Origin: Actinomycetota bacterium
Lineage (GTDB): Bacteria; Actinomycetota; Thermoleophilia; Gaiellales; Gaiellaceae
Assembly: GCA_005883235.1 (NCBI GenBank)
Contig: VAYE01000110.1
Span: 1-8,432, forward strand
Length of the DNA: 8,432 bases
Reading direction: 5' to 3'
In this document: positions 1 to 6,057 of the stretch, in pieces
How positions within the stretch are numbered: position 1 is the first letter of the stretch
Layout of the letters: every line of letters starts with the position of its first letter
Program-made: the position numbers and the translations under genes
The notes under the pieces: model-generated
The model's database searches: none
The model's input: only the letters and a program-made list of their open reading frames with translations
What the model was told of the DNA's origin: nothing

Positions 1-2691
1 GACCCGGGCGCGGTCGCGAGCGGCACGGTCAGCCTCCAGGGCACCTCCGATGCAGACACGACTGACGTCGAGTTCCAGCGCAGCCCGGCCGGCGCGGGCG
101 ACTGGACGACGATCGCGACGGACACGTCTGCGCCGTTCGGTGCGAGCTTCGACACGAGGGGCGTCGCCGACGGCCGCTACGACCTGCGCGCCCTCGCCAC
201 GGACGGGTCGGGCCACCGTGGCGCCAGCGCGACCCACACGATCCTCGTCGACAACACGGCTCCGACCGCCTCGCTGACGGCGCCCGCCGACGGCGCAAAC
301 GTGGGCGGCTCGGGCGTCCCCCTCGCTGCGAGCGCCGACGACGGCTCGGGCTCGGGCGTCGCGTCGGTCACCTTCCTGGAGCGGCCAACGAGCGGCGGTG
401 CGTGGACGACGATCGACACCGACGGTGGCGCCCCGTACACAGCCACCTGGGACACGAGCTCGGTCGCCTCGGGCGGCTACGAGCTGCGCGCCGTCGCCGC
501 CGACGGCGCCGGCAACACGGCGAACGGCCGGCCGATCACGGTCTCGGTCGACTCGACCGCGCCGACGGTCACGCTCGCCGCCCCGGGCTCGTCGCTCAGC
601 GGCACGGTCACGCTCACCGCCACGGCGGGCGGCACTGCGAGCCGCGTCGGCTTCGAGGTCAGCCGGACCGGCGCTGCGAGCTGGACGACGATCGACACCG
701 ACACCTCGTCGCCCTGGAGCGCCTCGTTCGACACGACGAGCGTCGGCGACGGCGTCTACGACCTGCGCGCCGTCGCTTCCGACGCCTTCGGGAACACACG
801 CGCGAGCGTCCGCGCAGGGATCCGGATCGACAACACCGCGCCGAGCGTCGTCTCGTCGACCCCGAGCGAGGGCGCCACGGTCGCCTCCGCGAGCTCGATC
901 TCGCTCGTCGCGAGCGAGAGCCTCGCTGCGGTGACCGGCGTGACGCTGAACTGCGCGCCGACGGTGCCGCCCGTCGTCAGCGGGAGCGGCGTGACGTTCG
1001 CCACGGGCGCGCTCGCCGACCGCGCGTACACGCTCTCGGGCGTCCTCCGCGACCTCGCCGGGAAGACGGCGCCGTTCCAGCTTCACTTCACCGTCTCGAG
1101 CGGCAGCCCGGGCGACCCGCCTCCGGTCTCCGACAACACGTCGTCGGACGATTCGACGACCGTCGAGGCGAGCGACGGGTCGGCCTCGGTGACGATGCCC
1201 CCGGGTGCGTGGGCGGAGCCGTCGAACGGCGACTGGCTCGTACTGACGATCGACCCGCGGCCCGCCACCGGAACGCTCGTTCCGGGCTACGCGAACGAGG
1301 GCGCGATCGAAGACGTCAAGGCCCGCTGGGCCCTGTCGGGCGAGGAGGCGCACCGGTTCGACGCCCCGCTCGACATCGCGCTCCGCGGCGCACGGCCGGA
1401 CGACGTTCCGGTCACCTCCGAAGGCGCCGCGTGGCGGCTGCTGCCCGAGCTCGCCGGGACGATGCTGCCCGCGGGCGCCGACGACGGCTTCTACCGCTCG
1501 GGCGACGTCGTGCACGTCCTCACGCGCCACCTCTCGCTCTTCGCGCTCGTCCGCGACACCCAGGCGCCTGGGCCGCCGACCGGCTTCAGCGGCGTCGTCT
1601 CGACAGGCCGGCTGACCCTCTACTGGAAGCCGTCCGACGACGGCGGCGCGACCGGCGGCAAGGTCGTCCTCTACGTCAACGGCGCCGAGTCTGCGCGCTA
1701 CCCGACCGCGCAGACGCAGGCCGACCTCGGGCCGTTCGGCTACGACGACACGCGCACGTTCTCGCTCGCCCAGGTGGACGCGGCCGGAAACCTGAGCGGA
1801 CGGACGATCACCCTCCGCGGGCTGCCGGAGCTCGCCGGCAAGCTGCAGGCGGACGCCTCCGCCGCGCTCACGGCCCGCGGCTTCAAGCCGGGCAACGTGA
1901 CGAGCGAGCCGAGCCCGGAGCCCGTCGGGACCGTGCTCGCGCCGGCCGACGAAGCCGTCGCCGCCGCTGGAAGCGCAGTCGACCTCGTCGTCTCGTCCGG
2001 ACCCGGGACGGGCGACGGCGGGGGCGCGACGTCCCTCCGGCTCCACGTCGCGCAGTCGAAGACCTACGCTTGGCGGACGGAGCGCGCGATCGGCGCTCGC
2101 GTCTCTCTCTCGAGCGGCGCCGGCGTGAGCGCAGTCCTCCAGGGCCCGGGCGGGAATCAGCTCAAGACGTGGTCGTTCGCGGCCAGGGCCGGCGCCACCG
2201 TGGTCCGTATGGTCATGCCTGCGGCTGTGAAGCGGAGCGGTGTGTACCGCATCGTGTGGACGGCCCGGGCCGGTGGTGCGACCGCCGCGGAGACGCACAA
2301 GCTCCGAGTCGTCGCCTGGCGGGTGCAGGCGCGCGTCGGCCTCGTCAAGGTCGACGTCCTCGTCGCCGGGCCCCAGTCGCTGCGGAAGAAGCTCGCCGGC
2401 CGGCTGCCGGTGTCCGCCCGCCTCAGCGTGGCCGGCGTCGACGGCGCGTTCGACCTGACCGCCAACCGGGCGCGTGACGTCCGCGTCGTCGTCGTGGACC
2501 TCGACCAGCACGGCGTCGGCCTCGTCCGCGACCTCCGGACGGTCTTCGCCGGCGTGCGGCTCGTCGGCGTCGGCGGCGACGGGCGCATGCGGGCGGAAGC
2601 GATCCAGGCCGGGGCCGCCGCCGCTCTCCCACGCTCGGCGACGGCCAAGCAGCTGGCCCGAACCGTCGTGCGGCTGCTGGCTTCGGGCTAG
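1..2691 (+). CDS. Large exported Ig-like/PASTA multidomain protein, 5' end outside the window
   Basis: The frame is open from base 1 to a TAG at 2689-2691, so 896 residues are visible and the true start and any signal peptide lie upstream. Residues 1-88, 89-188 and 189-281 are three Ig-like repeats of the Big_7 kind. Each carries WTTI.TD, an FDT segment, a YDLRA/YELRA strand and an end like VDNTAP. A Big_5-like domain follows (about 282-368), then a ZU5-like beta region (about 375-518), a fibronectin III-like domain (about 522-607) and a PASTA domain (about 608-667, with AALTARGFKPG and a final VDLVVSSGPG). After another beta domain (about 677-772), the last 120 residues resemble a response-regulator receiver that has lost most active-site residues. 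An extracellular or cell-wall role is inferred from the Ig and PASTA domains; no substrate can be named. A GTG at 301 could be mistaken for the start, but the repeat pattern continues unbroken upstream of it. Confidence 0.88.
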   Translation, partial: DPGAVASGTVSLQGTSDADTTDVEFQRSPAGAGDWTTIATDTSAPFGASFDTRGVADGRYDLRALATDGSGHRGASATHTILVDNTAPTASLTAPADGANVGGSGVPLAASADDGSGSGVASVTFLERPTSGGAWTTIDTDGGAPYTATWDTSSVASGGYELRAVAADGAGNTANGRPITVSVDSTAPTVTLAAPGSSLSGTVTLTATAGGTASRVGFEVSRTGAASWTTIDTDTSSPWSASFDTTSVGDGVYDLRAVASDAFGNTRASVRAGIRIDNTAPSVVSSTPSEGATVASASSISLVASESLAAVTGVTLNCAPTVPPVVSGSGVTFATGALADRAYTLSGVLRDLAGKTAPFQLHFTVSSGSPGDPPPVSDNTSSDDSTTVEASDGSASVTMPPGAWAEPSNGDWLVLTIDPRPATGTLVPGYANEGAIEDVKARWALSGEEAHRFDAPLDIALRGARPDDVPVTSEGAAWRLLPELAGTMLPAGADDGFYRSGDVVHVLTRHLSLFALVRDTQAPGPPTGFSGVVSTGRLTLYWKPSDDGGATGGKVVLYVNGAESARYPTAQTQADLGPFGYDDTRTFSLAQVDAAGNLSGRTITLRGLPELAGKLQADASAALTARGFKPGNVTSEPSPEPVGTVLAPADEAVAAAGSAVDLVVSSGPGTGDGGGATSLRLHVAQSKTYAWRTERAIGARVSLSSGAGVSAVLQGPGGNQLKTWSFAARAGATVVRMVMPAAVKRSGVYRIVWTARAGGATAAETHKLRVVAWRVQARVGLVKVDVLVAGPQSLRKKLAGRLPVSARLSVAGVDGAFDLTANRARDVRVVVVDLDQHGVGLVRDLRTVFAGVRLVGVGGDGRMRAEAIQAGAAAALPRSATAKQLARTVVRLLASG

Positions 2692-2773
2692 TCCACCGCG
2701 GCCGTGTTCGTGCGTCGATTCCGTCACACGCGGGCGCGCCGTGGACCCTCGCGCCATGCGGCTTCGGCGAAAC

Positions 2774-2808
2774 GGCCACGTCCCGGTGTCTGACACCGGG
2801 ACATGGCC
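2774..2808. terminator. Strong hairpin between two convergent genes, probable bidirectional terminator
   Basis: A 10-base-pair perfect stem (GTCCCGGTGT at 2780-2789 with ACACCGGGAC at 2793-2802, loop CTG) is extended after one C/A mismatch by five more pairs (GGCCA 2774-2778 with TGGCC 2804-2808). It sits in the 151-base gap between the stop of the Ig/PASTA gene (2691) and the stop of the adenosyltransferase gene (2843). That is where a shared terminator would be expected. There is no T-run on either side, so it is not a classical intrinsic terminator. It could instead be a dispersed palindromic repeat or a protein-binding site. The structure is certain from the sequence; the function is inferred. 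Confidence 0.5.
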
Positions 2809-2842
2809 CCGCGACCCCGCAGGGACAGGTCTGCGCCCGACG

Positions 2843-3430
2843 CTACGGCGCGGCGCCCGGCTTCCAGAGCGGCTCGTCGCCGCCCGCGGCGACGTTCGCG
2901 GAACGCGCGAGGATGAACAGCAGATCCGAGAGCCGGTTCAGGTAGACGACCACGAGTGGGTTGAGCTCGACCGCCTGTGCCGCGGCGAGAGTCTCTCGCT
3001 CCGCCCGCCGGCACACGGCGCGCGCCACGTGCAGCCGCGCCGCGACCTCGCCGCCGCCCGGGAGGACGAAGCTCTTGAGCTCCGGCAGGTCGGCGTTGAA
3101 CCGGTCGCACACCCCCTCCAGCTCGTCGATCTTCGCCTGGTCGACGCGTAGCCGCCCGTCGCCGACGCCGTACGGTACGGAGAGGTCGGCGCCGACGTCG
3201 AAGAGCTCGTTCTGGATGCGCGAGAGCACAGCCCGCAGCTCCTCCGGCGGCCCGGCGGCGAGCGTGAGACCGACGTGCGAGTTCAGCTCGTCGACCGTTC
3301 CGAAGGCGCCGATCCGGCAATCGAGCTTGGGCACGCGCGACCCGTCGCCGAGCGACGTCTCGCCCTGGTCGCCACCGCGCGTGTAGATCCTGGTGAGCCG
3401 TACCGGCTCGTCGGGAGCGCGCGGGCTCAC
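2843..3430 (-). CDS. pduO: PduO-type cob(I)alamin adenosyltransferase
   Basis: This cytosolic enzyme transfers the adenosyl group of ATP to cob(I)alamin, making coenzyme B12 (family: PduO/MMAB-type ATR). With a GTG start at 3430 it has 195 residues, normal for the family. Visible hallmarks are the N-terminal ATP-binding TRGGDQGETSL (17-27), GTVDELNSHVG (44-54), the RRAER motif (141-145) and YLNRLSDLLFILAR (163-176). The start at 3430 is chosen because AGGG lies just upstream and the codon begins one base after the acyl-CoA dehydrogenase stop. A GTG at 3451 would add seven residues and overlap that gene. The one-base spacing indicates co-transcription with the dehydrogenase. A usual client of this enzyme is methylmalonyl-CoA mutase, which is not in the window. 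Confidence 0.93.
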   Translation of the reverse strand: MSPRAPDEPVRLTRIYTRGGDQGETSLGDGSRVPKLDCRIGAFGTVDELNSHVGLTLAAGPPEELRAVLSRIQNELFDVGADLSVPYGVGDGRLRVDQAKIDELEGVCDRFNADLPELKSFVLPGGGEVAARLHVARAVCRRAERETLAAAQAVELNPLVVVYLNRLSDLLFILARSANVAAGGDEPLWKPGAAP

Positions 3431-3431
3431 G

Positions 3432-4595
3432 TCAGCCCTGCGCGAGCGCACGGCGGCTCAGCCCCAGCACCGAGCGCGCGATCACGAGCCGCTGGATCTC
3501 GCTCGTGCCCTCGTAGATCTCGGTGATCTTCGCGTCGCGGTAGTAGCGCTCGACCGGGAACTCCTTCGTGTACCCGTAGCCGCCGAGGATCTGGATCGCC
3601 TCGCCGGTCTGGCGGCGCGCCATCTCGGAGGCGAAGAGCTTCGCCTTCGCGCCCTCTTCGCCGTGGGGCCGCCCCTCCTGCTTCAGCCACGCGGCCCGAT
3701 AGACGAGCAGCCGGGCTGCGTCGATCTCGGTCGCCATGTCCGCGAGCTTCCACTGGATGGCCTGGAAGTCGGCGATCCGCTTGCCGAACTGGCGCCGCTC
3801 GAGCGCGTACGCGCGCGCCACGTCGTAGGCCGCCTGCGCGATCCCGAGCGCCTGCGCGGCAATGCCGATCCGCCCCCCGTCCAGCGTCGCCATCGCCACC
3901 TCGAACCCCTTCCCTTCCTCATGGAGCAGCCGGTCGCGCCCGACGAGGGCCTCCTCGACGACGAGGTCGTTCGTCACCGACGAGTTGAGCCCGAGCTTCT
4001 CCTCCTCGCGCGTGATGCGGACATGGTCGGCGTCGAGCACGAATGCGGAGACGCCCTTCGCTCCCGGTGTGTCGGGATCGGTGCGCGCGAAGAGCAGGAA
4101 CGTCCCCGCGTGGCTGCCGTTCGTGATCCACTGCTTGGAGCCCGAGATGCGCCAGCCGTCGCCCTCCAGGAGCGCGGCCGTCCGGAGCGAGCCCGCGTCG
4201 GACCCGGCCTCCGGCTCGGTGAGCGCGAATGCGCCGAGCGTCTCGCCGCGCGCGAGCGGCGGCACGAATCGGCTCCGCTGCTCGTCGCTCCCGAAGGTGA
4301 GGATCGGCAGCGTGACCGCGCTCGTGTGCACGGCCACCGTCACGCCCACGCCGGCATCGCCGCGCGAGAGCTCCTCGAGCACGAGCGCGTAGGAGAGGAA
4401 GTCCGCGCCCGCGCCGCCGTACTCCTCGGGGATGCAGACACCCATCAGCCCGAGCTCGGCGAGCTCGGTGAAGAGCTCGCGCGGGAACCGGTGCTCGCGG
4501 TCCCAGTCGGCCGCGTCGGGCTCGATCTTCTCCTTCGCGACCTCTCGGGCGAGCGCCTGGATCTCGCGCTGATCGTCCGAGAGCCCGAAGTCCAT
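3432..4595 (-). CDS. Acyl-CoA dehydrogenase, short-chain/butyryl-CoA type
   Basis: This FAD enzyme oxidises acyl-CoA to trans-2-enoyl-CoA, the first step of beta-oxidation, and passes electrons to an electron-transfer flavoprotein. The 387 residues are full length for the family. The FAD/substrate region reads FALTEPEAGSD (123-133) and WRISGSKQWITNG (148-160). RRQFGKRI lies at 267-274, QILGGYGYTKEFPVERYYRD at 335-354, and the catalytic base is Glu362 in EIYEGTSEIQ. This glutamate position matches butyryl/short-chain dehydrogenases rather than the isovaleryl or long-chain types, but the exact chain length cannot be read from sequence. The ATG at 4595 gives the usual N-terminus (MDFGLSDDQREI). 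It has no ribosome binding site and lies nine bases after a TATACT box, so it is probably read from a leaderless mRNA. It is followed directly by the adenosyltransferase gene. Confidence 0.95.
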   Translation of the reverse strand: MDFGLSDDQREIQALAREVAKEKIEPDAADWDREHRFPRELFTELAELGLMGVCIPEEYGGAGADFLSYALVLEELSRGDAGVGVTVAVHTSAVTLPILTFGSDEQRSRFVPPLARGETLGAFALTEPEAGSDAGSLRTAALLEGDGWRISGSKQWITNGSHAGTFLLFARTDPDTPGAKGVSAFVLDADHVRITREEEKLGLNSSVTNDLVVEEALVGRDRLLHEEGKGFEVAMATLDGGRIGIAAQALGIAQAAYDVARAYALERRQFGKRIADFQAIQWKLADMATEIDAARLLVYRAAWLKQEGRPHGEEGAKAKLFASEMARRQTGEAIQILGGYGYTKEFPVERYYRDAKITEIYEGTSEIQRLVIARSVLGLSRRALAQG

Positions 4596-4604
4596 CGGGC
4601 CGCG

Positions 4605-4610
4605 AGTATA
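4605..4610 (-). promoter_or_regulatory. -10 element of the acyl-CoA dehydrogenase gene (probably leaderless)
   Basis: TATACT on the minus strand ends nine bases before the ATG at 4595. No purine-rich ribosome binding site lies in between, so transcription would begin at or within about three bases of the start codon. A -35 box is not convincing. The element shares its central TATA with the opposing element of the lipoprotein gene. Confidence 0.6.
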
Positions 4611-4612
4611 GT
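4607..4612 (+). promoter_or_regulatory. -10 element of the divergent lipoprotein gene (probably leaderless)
   Basis: TATAGT on the plus strand ends nine bases before the GTG at 4622, the same spacing as on the opposite strand. There is no ribosome binding site. A short inverted repeat, CGAGT (4603-4607) and ACTCG (4617-4621), overlaps the element and the expected transcription start and could be an operator. That role is speculative. Confidence 0.55.
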
Positions 4613-4621
4613 CGCGACTCG

Positions 4622-4984
4622 GTGCGCCCCTTCCTCGCCGCGGCCTGCGTCTTGGCTCTGCTGGCGGGCTGCGGCGGCGGCAGGCCGTCTCCCTCGAGCA
4701 TCGTCCGCGCCTGGAGCAAGGCGCTCGACGCGGGCGACAACGACACCGCGGCAGACCTCTTCGCGCCGAACGCGCAGGTCGAGCAGGGCAGCGTCGTGAC
4801 GAGGCTCCGCACGCACGCCGACGCCGTCGCCTGGAACGCCGGCCTGCCCTGCTCCGGGAAGATCGTCTCGCTGGCGGCGAGCGGCGCGACCGTCACTGCG
4901 ACCTTCCTCCTCGGCGACCGGAAGACGAGCGCATGCGACGCCCCGGGCCAGCAGGCGACGGCGGTCTTCCGCGTCCGCGCGGGA
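4622..4984 (+). CDS. Small lipoprotein with NTF2/SnoaL-like domain, 3' end lost
   Basis: The GTG at 4622 opens a frame with a short lipoprotein signal: Arg2, a hydrophobic stretch and the lipobox LLAGC with the lipid-attached Cys17. Residues from about 26 look like an NTF2-like (SnoaL/limonene-epoxide hydrolase fold) domain: helix IVRAWSKALDAGDNDTAADL, then FAPNAQVEQG, with strands ending at ATAVFRVRAG (112-121). Cys77 and Cys105 could form a disulfide. Related domains go on with one more strand, typically a GKI..W-like segment. Here the frame instead continues to a TGA at 5684-5686 as an Arg/Pro-rich antisense reading of the HD-GYP gene. Third-position GC is almost uniform up to 4984 and collapses right after it, so the genuine coding part ends there. 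The function is unknown and the location is presumably the outer face of the membrane. Confidence 0.65.
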
Positions 4985-5996
4985 ACGCCTCCACGACCGT
5001 GGGATCGAACTGCCGGCCCGCCTGCGCGAGGATCTCGTCGTGGGCCGACTCCCACGGGCCGCGGGGCCGGTAGGGACGGTCGCTCGTCATCGCGTCGAGG
5101 GTGTCGGCGACGGCGAAGATGCGCGCCGCCAGCGGAATCTCGTCGCCGCCCATCCCGTCCGGGTAGCCGTCGCCGTCCCACCGCTCGTGGTGGGAGCGGA
5201 CGACGTGGAGACCCTGTCCGCGGAGGAAGGCGACCCGGCCGAGCATCTGCTCGCCGAGGACCGTGTGCGTCTCCATCAGCCGCCGCTCCTCCGCGGTCAG
5301 CGGCCCGGGCTTCTGGAGGACGCTGTCGGGAATCCCGATCTTGCCCACGTCGTGGAGGAGGAACCCGTACTCGGCCGAGGGCTCCTCGACGAGCGCAGGA
5401 TCGATCGTGCGGCCGAGCTCGACCGCGTACTCCTGCACGCGCTGCGAGTGGGCGCGCGTCCCCGTGTCCTTCGACTCGAGCGCGCTGGCGAGCGCCGAGA
5501 CGGTCTCGCGGTAGGCCTCCTGGACGAGCACGCGCTGGCCCCGCTCGAGCTCGAGGAGATGGCGCAGGTCACGGGCGTAGAGGAGCAGCTGCTCCTCGGG
5601 ATCTTTCTTCTGCCCGGCCCGGAAGGGCACGCCGTACAGGCCGCCCGCGAGCCGCTCGACGACCGCGAGCAACTCGAGCGGGCTGAACGGCTTGCGGACG
5701 AACGCATCGGCGCCGGCCGCGTCGAGCGCAACCAGGCTGCTGCCCTCCGAGCCGCTGAGAAGGACGACCGGGATCCCGCTCGTGTGCGGGTCGGCCTTGA
5801 GGCTGCGGCAGAGATCGAGCCCGCTCTCGCCTGGCATGACCACGTCGAGCACGATGACGTCGGGCCTGTGCGAGGCGATCCGGCGACGCGCCTCGCGCGC
5901 GTTCTCGGCCTCGTCGACCTCGAGATCGACCACCTCGAACGTCGTCCGAACGAGTGCCCGGAGGCCGGCGTCGTCGTCTACCAGCAAGAGCCGCAA
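4893..5996 (-). CDS. REC-HD-GYP response regulator (probable cyclic-di-GMP phosphodiesterase), C-terminal tail replaced
   Basis: This cytosolic two-component output protein has an N-terminal receiver (about 1-118) with acidic Asp7/Asp8, phospho-acceptor Asp51 in VLDVVMPG, Ser81 and Lys102. A linker helix (about 133-165) is followed by an HD-GYP domain (about 166-338). Putative metal ligands are His183, His215-Asp216 in LLHDVGKIGIP, His244, His269-His270 and Asp298, and the GYP motif lies in DGDGYPDG. HD-GYP domains of this kind hydrolyse cyclic di-GMP; activity is inferred from complete motifs. The TTG start is supported by a strong AAAGGGGGA five bases upstream and gives the classic MRLLLVDDD opening. 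No partner histidine kinase is visible. Residues 339-367 (Arg/Pro/Ser-rich) are antisense to the lipoprotein gene and probably not native, so the real tail appears lost. A sigma-28/WhiG-like promoter precedes the gene. Confidence 0.92.
   Translation of the reverse strand: MRLLLVDDDAGLRALVRTTFEVVDLEVDEAENAREARRRIASHRPDVIVLDVVMPGESGLDLCRSLKADPHTSGIPVVLLSGSEGSSLVALDAAGADAFVRKPFSPLELLAVVERLAGGLYGVPFRAGQKKDPEEQLLLYARDLRHLLELERGQRVLVQEAYRETVSALASALESKDTGTRAHSQRVQEYAVELGRTIDPALVEEPSAEYGFLLHDVGKIGIPDSVLQKPGPLTAEERRLMETHTVLGEQMLGRVAFLRGQGLHVVRSHHERWDGDGYPDGMGGDEIPLAARIFAVADTLDAMTSDRPYRPRGPWESAHDEILAQAGRQFDPTVVEAFPRGRGRPPSPAGPGRRMRSSSGRRGGRSQ
4979..4988. other. Junction where two convergent genes both lose their 3' ends
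   Basis: At about 4982 the plus-strand lipoprotein frame stops looking like protein, after VFRVRAG. At the same bases the minus-strand HD-GYP frame also stops, after DPTVVEAF. Third-position GC switches from the plus frame to the minus frame here. Neither gene has its own stop codon nearby and no intergenic space is left. A deletion between convergent genes or an assembly join explains this most simply. Confidence 0.6.
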
Positions 5997-6001
5997 GCGA
6001 A

Positions 6002-6010
6002 TCCCCCTTT
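6002..6010 (-). promoter_or_regulatory. Strong ribosome binding site fixing a TTG start
   Basis: AAAGGGGGA on the minus strand lies five bases upstream of the TTG at 5996. It decides in favour of this rare start codon for the HD-GYP regulator, since no ATG or GTG near it gives a complete receiver domain. Confidence 0.7.
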
Positions 6011-6029
6011 CGCGGAGAGCTCGCTCGCC

Positions 6030-6057
6030 GTATCGGCAGCGGTTTACCGGGGCTTTA
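6030..6057 (-). promoter_or_regulatory. Sigma-28 (FliA/WhiG)-like promoter of the HD-GYP gene
   Basis: On the minus strand TAAA (6057-6054), a 16-base spacer and GCCGATAC (6037-6030) match the FliA/WhiG consensus TAAA-N15/16-GCCGATAA at 11 of 12 positions. The -35 overlaps the TAA stop of the upstream dehydrogenase gene, and transcription would start roughly 25 bases before the TTG. The spacer contains a CGGT-AA-ACCG inverted repeat. Consensus knowledge is established; use by this organism is inferred. Confidence 0.5.

Noticed and set aside
402..2477. Very long plus-strand frame (691 codons) inside the Ig/PASTA gene
   Set aside because: Out-of-frame translation, extremely rich in Arg with no recognisable domain; the overlapping frame has clear Ig, PASTA and other domains.
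3428..3451. GTG at 3451 as the adenosyltransferase start
   Set aside because: It would overlap the dehydrogenase gene and add seven Arg-rich residues; the GTG at 3430 has AGGG upstream and begins one base after the previous stop. It cannot be fully excluded.
3393..4799. Long plus-strand open frame (468 codons) opposite the adenosyltransferase and acyl-CoA dehydrogenase genes
   Set aside because: It is the antisense reading of two clearly recognised genes, is Arg/Glu/Leu-rich without domain motifs, and exists because the GC-rich codons of the real genes contain few stops.
4985..5686. Extension of the lipoprotein frame to the TGA at 5684-5686, giving 354 residues
   Set aside because: Past 4984 the translation is Arg/Pro/Gly low-complexity and antisense to a well-conserved HD-GYP domain, so it is not treated as evolved coding sequence even if it is translated.
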